From Serratia microhaemolytica (GTDB taxonomy: Bacteria; Pseudomonadota; Gammaproteobacteria; Enterobacterales; Enterobacteriaceae), in the NCBI RefSeq assembly GCF_004011885.1, contig NZ_SBEF01000005.1, forward strand, positions 1 to 64,000: a stretch of 64,000 bases of DNA, given 5' to 3'. Positions 40,104 to 51,271 of the stretch are shown piece after piece. The translations under genes and the position numbers were made by a program. The notes under the pieces are model-generated. The model made no database searches, was not told the DNA's origin, and worked only from the letters and a program-made list of their open reading frames with translations. Position 1 is the first letter of the stretch. The number at the start of each line of letters is the position of its first letter.

Positions 40104-43100
40104 TTAGATTGTGGCTGGGAGTTGGTGTTGCGCAAACTCCTGAACTAATTGTTCAACAAAGCTTAACCGTGTGGCTCGTTGGCTGAGATCTTGGGTAAAT
40201 TTCAGTTTGCTTGAGCCATCCAGACGATAATTTTGTGGCTGTTGCAACAAGCTAATTAGATAAGCTGGGTCGACACGGTTATTGCTGCTGAACTCAATAA
40301 AGCCGCCACGTTCGTTAGCTTCAATACGCTTAATGCCCAATTGCTGTGCTTGCTGGCGTATTTGTGCGCAATGTAACAGATTACGTGTGGCATCCGGCAG
40401 TGGACCGAATCGGTCAACCAACTCCACTTTGATCTCGTCCAATTGCTGGCTATCTTTGGCGGTAGCCACACGCTTATAGAATGACAGGCGTGTATTCACA
40501 TCAGGGACAAAATCCTCTGGCAGTAGCACCGGTAGACGTAATTCAACCTCAATCTGTTGACTAATCAAATCATCCAGTGACGGTTCACGGCCATTTTTCA
40601 GTGCCTCAACGGCATTTTCCAACAACTCCATGTAGAGTGAGAAGCCGACACTGTTCATCTGCCCACTCTGATCTTCGCCCAACAACTCACCAGCACCACG
40701 GATCTCTAGATCGTGAGTGGCTAATGCAAATCCAGCCCCTAACTCCTCTAGTGAGGCGATCGCTTCCAGCCGTTTATGAGCATCCGCATTCAGGGCTTTG
40801 GGTGGCGGTGTTAACAGGTAAGCATAAGCCTGATGGTGTGAACGACCGACCCGACCACGTAGCTGATGCAGTTGAGCAAGGCCGAAGCGATCTGCCCGCT
40901 CAATAATAATGGTGTTGGCATTCGGAATATCAATGCCGGTTTCAATAATGGTGGTGCAGACCAGCACATTAAAACGCTGGTGATGAAAATCGTTCATCAC
41001 CCGTTCCAAGTCACGTTCACGCATTTGGCCATGACCAATGGTAATGCGTGCTTCCGGTACCAGTTCAGCCAGTTTCCCGGCAGCAGCATCAATATGTTCA
41101 ACGTCGTTGTAGAGGTAGTAAACTTGGCCACCACGCAATATTTCACGCAATATGGCTTCTCGTACCACTAGATTGTCATATTCCCGCACAAAGGTCTTCA
41201 CTGCCAAACGTCGCGCCGGGGGGGTGGCGATGATTGACAGATCACGCATACCACTCATTGCCATATTCAGCGTTCTGGGTATCGGTGTGGCGGTGAGTGT
41301 TAAGATATCAACATGGGCACGCATCGCTTTGATGCGCTCTTTGTGCCGCACTCCGAAGCGGTGTTCTTCATCGATAATCAGCAAGCCCAAATCTTTCCAG
41401 CGTAGATCGCTCTGCAACAGTTTATGAGTACCAATGATGATGTCGATCTTCCCTTGTTCAGTTTCCGCCAGGATCTGCTGCTGTTCTTTGGTGGTGCGGA
41501 AGCGGGAGAGCATCTCGACACGGATCGGCCAACTGGCAAAGCGATCACGAAAATTATCGAAATGTTGTTGTGCCAGTAGTGTGGTTGGTACTAACACTGC
41601 CACCTGTTTGTTGTTCTCTACCGCCAAAAAGGCTGCACGCATTGCCACTTCGGTTTTACCAAAACCGACATCACCACACACTAGGCGATCCATCGCCAGT
41701 GGTCGACACATATCACTCAGTACCGCATTGATTGCCTGCTCTTGATCCACGGTAGTTTCAAAGGGAAAAGTTTGACAAAACAGTTGGTATTGCTGGCGAT
41801 CATGCTTGAAGGCAAAGCCGGTTTTAGCGGCACGCTGTGCATAAATATCGAGGAGTTCAGCAGCGACATCACGCACCCGTTCGGCGGCTTTCTGCCTGGC
41901 TCGAGACCAGGTATCTCCGCCCAGTTTATGCAGTGGCGCGTTTTCGCTATTGCCGCCGGCATAGCGGTTGATCAGATGGAGTGAAGAGACGGGGACGTAG
42001 AGCTTATCCTCGCCGGCATAGGCCAGGATCAGATATTCAGCTTTGATGCCTCCCGCTTCTAAGGTGGTTAACCCGACATAGCGGCCAACGCCATGTTCCA
42101 GATGTACCACCGGTTGCCCTGGGTGCAGTTCTGCCAAGTTGCGGATCAGGGTGTCGGTGTTGATGGTGCGGCGGTTATCTTGCCGCCGACGGCTGATGCG
42201 TTCTCCGAGCAGATCACTCTCGCAAATCATCGCACAGTCACGCACACTGTCGATAAAACCATGTTCAGCAGCACCAACCATAATGTAGTGGCCGGGGGCG
42301 GTGATTTGCTCTCGCTGTTTGATCAATTGCGGATTGAGTTTAATGCGAGCCAGCAGTTCCAGCAGTGTTTCGCGTCGCCCCTCGCTCTCAACCGAGAACA
42401 GGATGCTGCCGCTAAACTGCTCAACAAAACGACGTAATTTATCCAGTGGTGCTTTCTGCGCTGCCTGTATCCCCAGATCGGGCAGCGGTTGATAACCCAG
42501 ATTGCGGCAGCCGCTCTTGTCTGGCAGAGGCTCTGTTTTGAGTACCACGCGTGGCCAGGCTTTTAATTCGCCAAACAGCGCGTCGACACGTAGCCAGAGC
42601 CGTTCGGGTGATAATAGCGGCCGCATGGGATCACCGCTGCGGCTCTGATAACGCTGTTCGATATCCTGCCAAAAGCGAATTGCCGCACTTTCCAGTGGTT
42701 CGGTATTAATAATCAAGCTGTTTGCCGGTAAATAGCTAAACAGTGATACTAGCGGCTGGCTGAAAAACAGAGGTTGCCAATATTCGATACCGGCCGGCCA
42801 ACTCCCTTTGCTGACTTGTTGATAGAGGTGCTCGGCGTCACGTCGCACATCGAACTGTTCTCGCCACTGGCTGCGGAATAGCTCGATGGCACTTTTATCG
42901 GTCGGAAACTCGCGTGCAGGTAGCAGATTGATGTTGTCAACTTCGAGCAGTGTACGTTGGCTGTCGATATCAAAAGTGCGTAAGCTATCTACTTCATCAT
43001 CAAAAAAATCAATTCGATAGGGAAGATCACTACCCATTGGATAGAGATCAAACAGTGCGCCTCGGGTAGCAAATTCACCATGTTCCATCACTTGATCCAC

Positions 43101-43586
43101 ACAACGGTAACCGGCCTGTTCTAACTGGGCGCGTAACCGATCGCGCGATAATTTCTGGCCTTTGCGCATCACTAAGGCATGGCGATGGAGAAACTCATGT
43201 GGGCAGACGCACTGCATTAAGGTGTTGACCGGCAAGATCAGCGCACCTGTGACTTGTGTGGGCAGGTGATAAAGGCGAGCAAGGCGTGCAGAGATAATCT
43301 CTTGATGTGGAGAGAAACTGTCATAAGGCAGTGTTTCCCAGTCCGGCAGGGTAGTCACCGGTTGCTCGGTAAACTGTCGGATTTCGTCACGCAGTCGCAG
43401 TGCAGTTTGCATATCAGGGGTAATTAACAACACTGGGCCGTGATGTCGCTCAATGATTTCAGCACACTCTACCGCACAGGCTGAACCCTGTAGTTGGCCA
43501 AGTTGCCGCACATCACCGGGCTGCTCTGGCAGTGAGTAACGGTAGGTGGGTGAGATCGAGTCACGGCGGTTTTCAGAGTTGCTCAT
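40104..43586 (-). CDS. mfd: Transcription-repair coupling factor Mfd
   Basis: DNA translocase that removes stalled RNA polymerase and recruits UvrA. The 1160 residues include the UvrB-homology N-terminus (LPDWETLPYDSFSPHQEIISARL near residue 75), an RNA-polymerase-interaction domain with VVHLEHGVGRYVGL near residue 500, and the RecG-like motor with Walker A CGDVGFGKTEVAMRA near residue 640, DEEH box near residue 740 and motif VI QLHQLRGRVGRS. A C-terminal regulatory domain follows. Length is slightly above the E. coli 1148. Confidence 0.98.
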   Translation of the reverse strand: MSNSENRRDSISPTYRYSLPEQPGDVRQLGQLQGSACAVECAEIIERHHGPVLLITPDMQTALRLRDEIRQFTEQPVTTLPDWETLPYDSFSPHQEIISARLARLYHLPTQVTGALILPVNTLMQCVCPHEFLHRHALVMRKGQKLSRDRLRAQLEQAGYRCVDQVMEHGEFATRGALFDLYPMGSDLPYRIDFFDDEVDSLRTFDIDSQRTLLEVDNINLLPAREFPTDKSAIELFRSQWREQFDVRRDAEHLYQQVSKGSWPAGIEYWQPLFFSQPLVSLFSYLPANSLIINTEPLESAAIRFWQDIEQRYQSRSGDPMRPLLSPERLWLRVDALFGELKAWPRVVLKTEPLPDKSGCRNLGYQPLPDLGIQAAQKAPLDKLRRFVEQFSGSILFSVESEGRRETLLELLARIKLNPQLIKQREQITAPGHYIMVGAAEHGFIDSVRDCAMICESDLLGERISRRRQDNRRTINTDTLIRNLAELHPGQPVVHLEHGVGRYVGLTTLEAGGIKAEYLILAYAGEDKLYVPVSSLHLINRYAGGNSENAPLHKLGGDTWSRARQKAAERVRDVAAELLDIYAQRAAKTGFAFKHDRQQYQLFCQTFPFETTVDQEQAINAVLSDMCRPLAMDRLVCGDVGFGKTEVAMRAAFLAVENNKQVAVLVPTTLLAQQHFDNFRDRFASWPIRVEMLSRFRTTKEQQQILAETEQGKIDIIIGTHKLLQSDLRWKDLGLLIIDEEHRFGVRHKERIKAMRAHVDILTLTATPIPRTLNMAMSGMRDLSIIATPPARRLAVKTFVREYDNLVVREAILREILRGGQVYYLYNDVEHIDAAAGKLAELVPEARITIGHGQMRERDLERVMNDFHHQRFNVLVCTTIIETGIDIPNANTIIIERADRFGLAQLHQLRGRVGRSHHQAYAYLLTPPPKALNADAHKRLEAIASLEELGAGFALATHDLEIRGAGELLGEDQSGQMNSVGFSLYMELLENAVEALKNGREPSLDDLISQQIEVELRLPVLLPEDFVPDVNTRLSFYKRVATAKDSQQLDEIKVELVDRFGPLPDATRNLLHCAQIRQQAQQLGIKRIEANERGGFIEFSSNNRVDPAYLISLLQQPQNYRLDGSSKLKFTQDLSQRATRLSFVEQLVQEFAQHQLPATI

Positions 43587-43708
43587 GTGATTATCTTTAT
43601 TCTTTTAAAATCAGTTTGTTGTATGGTTTTGTGTCAGGTGTAAATGCGATTAGGCAGATACGTTGCTGAGTCTTATTTTAGCCTGACAGGCCAAGGTATC
43701 GGCGGCAG

Positions 43709-44521
43709 TTAGAACTGTTCGCCATCTCTGCGCCAGGCATCAGCAGTCAATGCTTCACCAAAGTGAGCGGCAATTAGCCGCCTGGTGAGATCATGTAGCG
43801 GTGCTGCCAGTACTTCGGCGGTGTTGCCACGTTCAACCACTTCGCCCGCATGCATCACCAGTACCTGATCACTAATATGCTTCATCATGCCGAGATGCTG
43901 AGTAACATAGATATACGAAATACCATGTTTTTCCTGGAGTTCCAGCATCAGATTCGTGATTTGTGAGCGCATTGACATATCAAGCGAGGCTAACGCTTCA
44001 TCAGCGACAATCACTTTGGGTTGTAAGATCAGCGCGCGTGCCAATGCGACACGCTGCTTCTGCCCAGCCGCTAGCATATGCGGGTAGTAGTAGGCGTGAT
44101 CAGGTAGCATCCCCACTTGGCGCAGTGTTTGGTTAATTCGCTCTTCCCGTTCATGTGCCTCAAGTGCAGTGTTGAGGCGTAGTGGCGTCTCCAGCAGTTG
44201 GCCGACCCGCTGGCGCGGGTTGAGGGAGGTGGTTGGATCTTGAAAAATCATGCGAATACGTTGGCTTCGATAGTGATAGTCGCCAAACTCCAGTCGATGA
44301 TCGTCGATCAGTAACTCACCGGATGAAGGCTCGATCATTCCGGCCAGCATCTTAGCCAGTGTTGATTTGCCAGAACCATTTTCACCGATGATCGCCAGCG
44401 TTTGCCCTTCACGCAGTGTAAAGCTGACTGCTTTGACCGCTTCAATATGTTGGCGGCGAAAAAGCCCAGTGCGATAGCGGTAGGTTTTGGTCAAATTGCG
44501 CACTTCCAGCAACGTCTCCAT
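43709..44521 (-). CDS. sapF: Peptide transport ATP-binding protein SapF
   Basis: ATPase of the SapABCDF importer, linked to antimicrobial peptide resistance, and with SapD to potassium uptake. The 270 residues show Walker A IIGENGSGKSTLAKM near residue 44, the Q-loop FQDPTTSLNP, and Walker B VIVADEALASLD. The signature reads LAAGQKQRVALARAL, where the usual LSGGQ is changed to LAAGQ. ATG 44521 falls just after the sapD stop; a longer frame overlaps sapD. It is the last gene of the operon. Confidence 0.95.
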   Translation of the reverse strand: METLLEVRNLTKTYRYRTGLFRRQHIEAVKAVSFTLREGQTLAIIGENGSGKSTLAKMLAGMIEPSSGELLIDDHRLEFGDYHYRSQRIRMIFQDPTTSLNPRQRVGQLLETPLRLNTALEAHEREERINQTLRQVGMLPDHAYYYPHMLAAGQKQRVALARALILQPKVIVADEALASLDMSMRSQITNLMLELQEKHGISYIYVTQHLGMMKHISDQVLVMHAGEVVERGNTAEVLAAPLHDLTRRLIAAHFGEALTADAWRRDGEQF

Positions 44522-44522
44522 G

Positions 44523-45515
44523 TTACTGCTCCTCAATGTTCAGCGGAAAATGGCAGGCGAATGAGCGATTTTTCATCGTGCGTAAGCGTGGTGTTTCAAT
44601 ACATTTTTTTTGTGCATAAGGGCAACGTGGGCCTAAGCGACAACCGATAGGTAAGCGCTCGAGTGAGGGGATGGCACCATGCAGCGTGTTCAGTCGGCTT
44701 TTATGGGGCAACGCACGGCCAAAATCCGGCATGGCGCGGATCAGCGCCTGTGTATAGGGATGGTGCGGGGTTGCAAGCAATTCTTCACACTGTGCGCTCT
44801 CTACCGTTTGGCCACAGTAGAGCACATCGACCCGATCTGCCCATTTACTCATCATCTGTAGATCATGGCTAATCAGTAGGATGGTGGTGTTATTGTTTTG
44901 ATTCAACCTGGCTAACAGCCGGAAAATTTGTGCCTGAGTGGTTGGCTCCATCGCATTGGTTGGTTCGTCAGCAATCAGCAATCTCGGCTGATTCGCTAGC
45001 GCAATCGCGATCATCACTTTTTGGCACTCACCTTCGGTCAATTCGTAAGGGAAGCAGCCCATGATATCTTTATGATCTTTAATGCCAACACGGTGCAGTA
45101 GCTCAATTGCTCGGCGTTTGCGCCAGTTAAGACGTTGCCACCAGCGCCCTTTGTAAGTCCAGCCAGGAATTGCCTGCATCAGTTGACGGCCGATATTCTC
45201 TGCTGGATCGAGACAGGATTGCGGTTCCTGGAAGATCATCGACACATCCTGCCCTAACAGTTTGCGCCGTTTACGCGGGCTTAAACGTAATAGATCAATA
45301 TCGTCAAAGCGAAAGCGATCGGCACTGACACGCCAGTTATCTTTGGTAACGCCACAAATCGCTTTTGCAATCAGGCTTTTGCCTGAGCCAGACTCGCCAA
45401 CAATGCCACGTACTTCTCCTTCAGTTAAGCTCATGCTGATGCGATCCACGGCTTTTACTGGGCCTTGCGCGGTCATAAATTCAATGGTGAGGTTACGAAT
45501 ATCGAGTAATGGCAT
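44523..45515 (-). CDS. sapD: Peptide transport ATP-binding protein SapD
   Basis: Second ATPase of the Sap transporter; E. coli SapD also activates Trk potassium uptake. The 330-residue Dpp/Opp-type ATPase has Walker [16 protein letters not shown] near residue 41, Q-loop [10 protein letters not shown], a divergent signature [15 protein letters not shown] instead of LSGGQ, and Walker [14 protein letters not shown]. The C-terminal Cys-rich region ([13 protein letters not shown]) is typical of oligopeptide ATPases. Its start overlaps the sapC stop by one base. Confidence 0.95.
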   Translation of the reverse strand: MPLLDIRNLTIEFMTAQGPVKAVDRISMSLTEGEVRGIVGESGSGKSLIAKAICGVTKDNWRVSADRFRFDDIDLLRLSPRKRRKLLGQDVSMIFQEPQSCLDPAENIGRQLMQAIPGWTYKGRWWQRLNWRKRRAIELLHRVGIKDHKDIMGCFPYELTEGECQKVMIAIALANQPRLLIADEPTNAMEPTTQAQIFRLLARLNQNNNTTILLISHDLQMMSKWADRVDVLYCGQTVESAQCEELLATPHHPYTQALIRAMPDFGRALPHKSRLNTLHGAIPSLERLPIGCRLGPRCPYAQKKCIETPRLRTMKNRSFACHFPLNIEEQ

Positions 45516-46405
45516 TATTCTACTCCGGTTGTAACAGCACGGCGTATGCCATCGCCCAGCAGGTTAACGAGCAATACACTCAACATAATCGCAGCACCGG
45601 GCAGCATAACACTCCAGGGCGCGACATAGATCAATTCCAATGAATCACCGAGCATGGTGCCCCATTCGGCACTGGGCAGTTGTGCGCCTAAATCGAGAAA
45701 CCCAAGCGCGGCAAGATCGAGAATTGCCATCGACAGCGCACGGGTAAACTCATTGATGAGCACTGCGCTGATATTCGGCATTACCGCATACCACAAAATG
45801 TGGGCGGTGGTTGCACCATCCAGCCGAGCAGCAATAATGTACTCTTTTTCCAGTTCATCATGTACAGCACTGTAGATGGTACGAACCATGCGCGGCAGCA
45901 GAGCCAGCCAAATGGCTAACATGGCGTGCTGTAGAGAAGGGCCAACAAATGCCACGATAATGATTGCCATCAGTAGTGAAGGAATGGCAAGCAAAATATC
46001 TAACATGTGTTTGAGTAATGCGGAGAGTAACCCACGTGTAATACCGGCAAAAACGCCGAGTAATATCGCACAGAGTGCAGCCGCAATGGTCACCAGCCAG
46101 GCACTGCCAAAAGTAGCGCGGGCACCATTGAGCAGACGGCTGAGCAAATCACGGCCAAGATCATCGGTGCCGAGAAAGAACGAGACATTGCCATGATTTG
46201 ACCAAGCGGGCGGTGCCAACTGATAACCAATAAATTGCTGATCCAGCGGATAGGGTGCCAGCAGGTTGCCGATCAGACAGAGTAGCAATAGTATTGATAC
46301 GCCATAAAAGCCGATCATGGCTAAGGTGTCAGCGTAGAAAATACGCCAAATATAGAGCAGGCGGCTGGGCATTTTATTTTCTCGATACACACTATCGAAC
46401 AGCAT
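45515..46405 (-). CDS. sapC: Peptide transport permease SapC
   Basis: Inner-membrane subunit of the Sap peptide importer, DppC-like, 296 residues. Six hydrophobic helices are visible. The N-terminal part includes [20 protein letters not shown] near residue 78, the conserved DppC loop, and the EAA-type coupling motif appears in [22 protein letters not shown] near residue 190. It overlaps sapB by 14 bases, so translation is probably coupled. Confidence 0.95.
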   Translation of the reverse strand: MLFDSVYRENKMPSRLLYIWRIFYADTLAMIGFYGVSILLLLCLIGNLLAPYPLDQQFIGYQLAPPAWSNHGNVSFFLGTDDLGRDLLSRLLNGARATFGSAWLVTIAAALCAILLGVFAGITRGLLSALLKHMLDILLAIPSLLMAIIIVAFVGPSLQHAMLAIWLALLPRMVRTIYSAVHDELEKEYIIAARLDGATTAHILWYAVMPNISAVLINEFTRALSMAILDLAALGFLDLGAQLPSAEWGTMLGDSLELIYVAPWSVMLPGAAIMLSVLLVNLLGDGIRRAVTTGVE

Positions 46406-47357
46406 ACCATTCCTTATGTTTTAGCGGGTTAGCTGCAGCGCCGATAATCTCGGCCAGCGTGTTAATCATCATCACTAGCGCACCGAAAATCATCACGCCG
46501 GCAGAGAGAGCAGCAAAATCCTGTTGGCGAATCGCATCGATCATCCAACGGCCAAGCCCTGGCCAACTGAAGATCACTTCAGTGATGATGGCGAGTGTGA
46601 GCATGGTAGAAAATTGCAGGCCAAGTTTCGGGATGATTGGCGGTAGCGCGTTATGTAGCACATGACGGCGAATGATGGTAAAGCGCGACAAGCCGCGCGT
46701 GTTGGCAGCTTTGATGTAGTTTTTGGCAAATACCTCACTGGCGCTTATCCGTAGTAGGCGGATCACTTCGGTGGTGGGGACAACACAGAGTGTGGCGACC
46801 GGCAGAATAATGTGGCGCAATACACTGTTGATCATTTCGCTACGGTATGGCGAATCTGAGAGCCAGGTGTCAATTAACGCGAAGCCGGTCACCGGTTTGA
46901 CTTGGTAGAGCAGATCGAAACGGCCGGAAACCGGCAACCAACCAAGATTTAACGAAAACAGCAGTATTAGCAACAGCGCTAACCAAAATACTGGGATCGA
47001 GAAACCGAGTAAGGCTACCGTGCTAATAGCGCGATCCTGCCATTTTCCACGTAATACACCGGCGATAATCCCCAATGGGATACCGATCAGTAACGCCAGA
47101 CTAAATGCCAGCAAGCAGAGTTCAACAGTAGCTGGCAGCACTTCTTTTAACTGATCTTTAATCGGCTGACCATTAACAATCGAAAACCCGAAATCACCTT
47201 TGATCAAGTTGTTGACATAAAAAAGGTAAGCATCCGGTAACGTAGAACCGGCTAGTGGCGCATGTGGTGTAAAATAGCTCAGACTAAAGCTGATCATGGT
47301 CAACAGTAGCAACGTGATCAGCAGCAACAGCAGGCGACGTAAGATAAAAATAATCAC
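46392..47357 (-). CDS. sapB: Peptide transport permease SapB
   Basis: Inner-membrane subunit of the Sap importer, DppB-like, 321 residues as in E. coli. It opens with a hydrophobic helix ([25 protein letters not shown]), then [18 protein letters not shown], and carries the EAA-type motif [22 protein letters not shown] near residue 220 for contact with SapD/SapF. It overlaps sapA by four bases. Confidence 0.95.
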   Translation of the reverse strand: MIIFILRRLLLLLITLLLLTMISFSLSYFTPHAPLAGSTLPDAYLFYVNNLIKGDFGFSIVNGQPIKDQLKEVLPATVELCLLAFSLALLIGIPLGIIAGVLRGKWQDRAISTVALLGFSIPVFWLALLLILLFSLNLGWLPVSGRFDLLYQVKPVTGFALIDTWLSDSPYRSEMINSVLRHIILPVATLCVVPTTEVIRLLRISASEVFAKNYIKAANTRGLSRFTIIRRHVLHNALPPIIPKLGLQFSTMLTLAIITEVIFSWPGLGRWMIDAIRQQDFAALSAGVMIFGALVMMINTLAEIIGAAANPLKHKEWYAVR

Positions 47358-49039
47358 TTGGTCTGTTCTTCCTTTAACGGGGTGCGATGCACCCCCGCGA
47401 ATGAGGCGTTACCGAATGGACTAAAGATAAGCCCATTAATATCATGCCGATAAGCCTGTAGGTGTAATGAGGAGGCGAGCGGCAAGATCGGTAATTGTTC
47501 GGTCAGGATCTTCTGTGCCTGTCGATAATAGCTAATACGCTGTGACAGCTCACTGGTGAGTTGGGCATTTTGCAAGATGTCGTCAAAGCCGGGATTGCAC
47601 CAGTGGGCATAGTTGGTTTGTGAGCGAATTGCCGCACAACTGAGTAATGGGCGGAAAAAGCTGTCAGGGTCATTGCTGTCGGTAGCCCAGCCAGTGAGCG
47701 TCAGATCGTGGTGCATTTCCATCAACCGTTCCTGACGGTAGTGACCATCGACCGGAACAATACTAAGCGTAATGCCGAGCGGCGCTAAGCTGGCCTGCAA
47801 TAGCTCGGCCATTTTCATCGGGCTTGGGTTGTAGGACTGCGATGCGATCGGTACCCAAAGTGTCAACGATAGGTGTGTAATACCGGCCTGTTTCAACAGT
47901 TGGCGAGCCTGGGCAAGATCATATTTCTCTGGTTTAGCTTCACTGTCATAGGCCCAGGAAGCACGCGGCAAGATCGAACTGGCGGTTTCAGCACTGCCAT
48001 AATAGATCGACTGCATCAGGTGTTCGCTATCGATTGCCAGTGCAATTGCCTGACGAACCTTCAGGTTATCCAACGGCGGTTTAGCCGTATTAAAAGCCAA
48101 ATAAGCGACATTCATTCCTGGACGTAACGTTAAACTGAGGCGTGGATCTTTGCGCAGCACCGAGATCTGGCTGGCAGCAGGATAAGCCAGCACATCACAC
48201 TCACCAGTCAGCAACTTGGCTAGTCGCCCAGCACCACCGGCGCTCATATCAATCACCACTTGAGGCATCTGCGGTTTACCTTGCCAATAACTGTCATGGC
48301 GCGCTAGACGCAAATATTGCCGGGCATGATATTCACTCAACAGAAAGGGGCCGGTACCGACCGGTTTGCGATCAAGGAGTTGTGGTACGCCAGCTTGCGC
48401 AAGCTTGGTGGCATATTCGGCCGATAGGATCGGGGCGTAATGGGTAGCAAGATGCCACAAGAAGGAGGCATTCGGTGCCCGTAGGCGAAATTCGACAGTA
48501 TAGTCATCCAGTTTGTTGATCGACTGAATTGAATTCGCTAACTGTAAACTATCGAAATAGGGATACTCACCCCCATTGAGCGCATGAAATGGGTGATTGA
48601 CCTGAAAGATGCGTCGAAAACTAAACAACACATCTTCAGCATTCATGTTGCGGGTGGGTTGGAACCAAGCAGTGGTTTGAAATGGAACATTGTTGCGTAG
48701 ATGAAAGCGATAGGTGGCGCCATTGTCCAGCACAACCCAACGTTCAGCCAATCCAGGCAGTAAACGGTAGGTATTGGGATCGACAGTCAGCAGCCGATCA
48801 TAGAGTTGTGCCGAAAGGGTATCAACCACCAATCCACTACTGGCCATCTGTGGATTAAAGGTGTTCAAAATGCCGTTGACACAATAGACGAAACCACTAC
48901 GGCGAATATCTGTCGGTGAATGGTAGGTTGCAGGTGTATAGGATGTTGGCCGGATGGAAGCCGATAGCGAACCAGCCAGGCAGATAAATGAGTTTGCCAA
49001 GCAACCAAACGAGATGAACCAAAGCCAAAAGATGCGCAT
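47354..49039 (-). CDS. sapA: Periplasmic peptide-binding protein SapA
   Basis: SBP family 5 binding protein that captures antimicrobial peptides (and haem in some species) for SapBCDF. The 561 residues start with an export signal ([20 protein letters not shown]), followed by [20 protein letters not shown], the family 5 core [14 protein letters not shown] near residue 220 and [18 protein letters not shown] near residue 325. It is the first gene of sapABCDF and lies downstream of pspF in the same direction, as in E. coli. Confidence 0.95.
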   Translation of the reverse strand: MRIFWLWFISFGCLANSFICLAGSLSASIRPTSYTPATYHSPTDIRRSGFVYCVNGILNTFNPQMASSGLVVDTLSAQLYDRLLTVDPNTYRLLPGLAERWVVLDNGATYRFHLRNNVPFQTTAWFQPTRNMNAEDVLFSFRRIFQVNHPFHALNGGEYPYFDSLQLANSIQSINKLDDYTVEFRLRAPNASFLWHLATHYAPILSAEYATKLAQAGVPQLLDRKPVGTGPFLLSEYHARQYLRLARHDSYWQGKPQMPQVVIDMSAGGAGRLAKLLTGECDVLAYPAASQISVLRKDPRLSLTLRPGMNVAYLAFNTAKPPLDNLKVRQAIALAIDSEHLMQSIYYGSAETASSILPRASWAYDSEAKPEKYDLAQARQLLKQAGITHLSLTLWVPIASQSYNPSPMKMAELLQASLAPLGITLSIVPVDGHYRQERLMEMHHDLTLTGWATDSNDPDSFFRPLLSCAAIRSQTNYAHWCNPGFDDILQNAQLTSELSQRISYYRQAQKILTEQLPILPLASSLHLQAYRHDINGLIFSPFGNASFAGVHRTPLKEEQTK

Positions 49040-49168
49040 ACAGGTGTCAGTGAGTTATCCAGTGATGGACTTAGTGTATCGCACTATCGGCAACAGCCCA
49101 ATTGCTGACACAAAATGGTTTTGATTGTGACAGTCAGCAAAAGAGCTGTAGAGCCATCATGGCGGTAC

Positions 49169-50152
49169 TCAACCAATGTCTTCATGTTTTTTCAGTAAAC
49201 CGCGTAACTGGTGGTAACTTAAACCGAGCAATTTGGCCGCATTACGCTGATTGAAACGCCCTTGTTGCAGTGCTGCCTTCAATAAAGCGGCTTCCTGCTG
49301 ATGTTGCCAGAGTTTCAGATCCAGCGGCAAGGCTGGCAGTACTGTGTGGCTATCAGCGGGCGCGACAATTGGCGCTAATTGCCGGTTAAAGGGATCGATG
49401 ATGATCTGATCCAGTGCCTCCTGGCTGGAGCCGTGCCGATAAACCGAACGCTCAACAGCATTTTTCAGCTCGCGGATATTACCCGGCCATTGATAGTTCA
49501 GCAAGCTATCCTGAGCTTGTTGGCTAAAGCCCGGAAATAACGGCAATGACAACTCGCGGCACATCTGAATGGCAAAATGTTCGGCCAGCAACAGAATGTC
49601 TTGCTGTCGCTGGCGCAGTGGAGGCAACTGCACCACATCAAATGCCAAGCGATCGAGCAGATCAGCACGGAATTTGCCTGCTTTGGTCAAAGCGGGTAAG
49701 TCGTCATTGGTTGCGCACACCAAACGGACATCGACTTTTAATGGCTGGCTACCGCCGACACGTTCCAACTGCCCATACTCGATCACTCGCAACAGTTTAT
49801 CTTGTACCAACATTGGCGCAGTCGCTAACTCATCAAGAAATAACGTACCGCCATCAGCACGCTCAAAACGGCCAAGATGACGCTTTTGCGCACCAGTAAA
49901 CGCACCGGCTTCGTGGCCGAACAGTTCGGAATCAAGCAGATTTTCATTCAGTGCAGCACAGTTGAGTGAGATAAATGGCCCTTGCCAACGAGGTGACAGG
50001 TAATGTAAACGATGAGCGATCATCTCTTTACCGGTTCCACGTTCGCCGATAACCAGCGCGGGTTTACTGAGCTTTGCCAGTTTTGAGACTTGCTCTAGCA
50101 TTTCGACAAAGCAATTGGCTTCGCCTAATAGGTTTTCTTGCTGCTCATGCAT
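49169..50152 (-). CDS. pspF: Psp operon transcriptional activator PspF
   Basis: Sigma-54 enhancer-binding protein that drives pspA expression and is held inactive by PspA. It lacks a receiver domain. The AAA+ core has VIGERGTGKEMIAHRL near residue 36, the sigma-54 contact loop HEAGAFTGAQKRH with an intact GAFTGA near residue 80, Walker B GGTLFLDELATAP, and a C-terminal Fis-type helix-turn-helix (NQRNAAKLLGLSYHQLRGLL). I start at MHEQQENLLGEAN by family alignment. It diverges from pspA. Confidence 0.95.
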   Translation of the reverse strand: MHEQQENLLGEANCFVEMLEQVSKLAKLSKPALVIGERGTGKEMIAHRLHYLSPRWQGPFISLNCAALNENLLDSELFGHEAGAFTGAQKRHLGRFERADGGTLFLDELATAPMLVQDKLLRVIEYGQLERVGGSQPLKVDVRLVCATNDDLPALTKAGKFRADLLDRLAFDVVQLPPLRQRQQDILLLAEHFAIQMCRELSLPLFPGFSQQAQDSLLNYQWPGNIRELKNAVERSVYRHGSSQEALDQIIIDPFNRQLAPIVAPADSHTVLPALPLDLKLWQHQQEAALLKAALQQGRFNQRNAAKLLGLSYHQLRGLLKKHEDIG

Positions 50153-50248
50153 GACGAAATTCACCAACATTTAGCGTAAATGGCTACTTTAAACCATAGA
50201 TTATCAGAGGTAAAAACAAAAAATCATTTATTTTCATTGTGATAAAAG

Positions 50249-50265
50249 TTGGCACGCTTCTTGAT
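50249..50265 (+). promoter_or_regulatory. Sigma-54 promoter of pspA
   Basis: TTGGCACGCTTCTTGAT matches the -24/-12 consensus TGGCACG-N4-TTGC with a perfect -24 element and one change at -12. It lies 55 bases before pspA, just where PspF-dependent transcription is expected. The upstream AT-rich stretch (50210-50240) is suitable for IHF bending and PspF binding, but I could not define those sites. Confidence 0.85.
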
Positions 50266-50319
50266 TAAATCGAGAGGCAATTAACTTAATCAATGTTCAG
50301 TATCAAGAGGATGTGAATC

Positions 50320-50985
50320 ATGGGAATTTTCTCTCGTTTTAGCGATATTGTGAATGCCAATATCAATGCGTTATTAGATAAAGCCGAAGACCCACAGAAA
50401 TTGGTGCGGCTGATGATCCAAGAGATGGAAGATACACTGGTTGAGGTACGTTCGATTTCAGCTCAGGCGCTGGCAGAGAAAAAACATCTGTTACGTCGAG
50501 TTGAAGATGGCAAACGTCAACTGAATGACTGGCAGGAAAAAGCTGAACTGGCAATACGCAAAGACAAAGAAGAGTTGGCGCGATCAGCATTGATTGAAAA
50601 GCAGAAAGTGGCCGATGTTGTCGGAACGCTGGAGCGGGAAGTTGCAGTCATCGATGAGAAATTAATACGCATGAAAAGCGAAATCGGTGAATTGGAGAAT
50701 AAATTAACTGAAACGCGCATACGTCAGCAGGCATTGACATTACGGCATCAGGTGGCAGCATCATCATCGGAAGTGCGTCGACAGTTGGATAGCGGTAAAC
50801 TGGATGCCGCGATGGCCCGATTTGAACAGTTTGAACGCCGGATCGACCATATGGAGGCTGAAGCGGAAAGTTTTAGCATCGGTAAGAAGAAAAACTTGGA
50901 GCAGGAGTTTGCAGAGCTGAAAGCCGATGATGCTATTAGTGAGCAATTAGCTGCGCTGAAAGCCAAAATAAATCGTACTGAATAA
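50320..50985 (+). CDS. pspA: Phage shock protein A PspA
   Basis: Peripheral membrane coiled-coil protein of the ESCRT-III/Vipp1 family. It supports damaged inner membrane and inhibits PspF. The 221 residues are almost entirely helical, beginning with the amphipathic membrane-binding helix [25 protein letters not shown] and continuing with long heptad stretches such as [25 protein letters not shown]. It is the first gene of pspABC, with a strong sigma-54 promoter upstream and a hairpin right after it. Confidence 0.97.
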   Translation: MGIFSRFSDIVNANINALLDKAEDPQKLVRLMIQEMEDTLVEVRSISAQALAEKKHLLRRVEDGKRQLNDWQEKAELAIRKDKEELARSALIEKQKVADVVGTLEREVAVIDEKLIRMKSEIGELENKLTETRIRQQALTLRHQVAASSSEVRRQLDSGKLDAAMARFEQFERRIDHMEAEAESFSIGKKKNLEQEFAELKADDAISEQLAALKAKINRTE

Positions 50986-50992
50986 TATTCCA

Positions 50993-51011
50993 GCGGCCAC
51001 CATGTGGCCGC
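50993..51011 (+). repeat. Hairpin between pspA and pspB
   Basis: GCGGCCAC-CAT-GTGGCCGC is a perfect 8-bp stem with a 3-base loop, eight bases after the pspA stop. Without a T tract it is not a full terminator. It could stabilise pspA mRNA or reduce read-through, fitting the higher need for PspA than PspBC. Confidence 0.6.
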
Positions 51012-51043
51012 CGCTAACCTATTGCCAACAATAAGGAAGTCAA

Positions 51044-51271
51044 ATGAGTGGTTTCTTTCTCTTTATCCCGCTGACAATTTTCGTCGTGTTTATTGTTCCA
51101 ATTTGGCTTTGGCTGCATTACCGCGCTCAGAAACAGAGTGGAGGGGAGTTGGATGCACAGGAAATGAGTCAGTTAACGCAACTGAGTGAGCAGAGTGCAC
51201 GAATGCGCGCACGTCTCCAGGTTTTGGAAGACATTCTTGATGCGGAACATCCAAATTGGAGACAGTCATAA
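51044..51271 (+). CDS. pspB: Phage shock protein B PspB
   Basis: Small inner-membrane protein that with PspC relays envelope stress to PspA. The 75 residues have one N-terminal membrane helix (FLFIPLTIFVVFIVPIWLWLHY) and a cytoplasmic leucine-zipper-like helix (QLTQLSEQSARMRARLQVLEDIL). The stop overlaps the pspC start as TAATG. Confidence 0.95.
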   Translation: MSGFFLFIPLTIFVVFIVPIWLWLHYRAQKQSGGELDAQEMSQLTQLSEQSARMRARLQVLEDILDAEHPNWRQS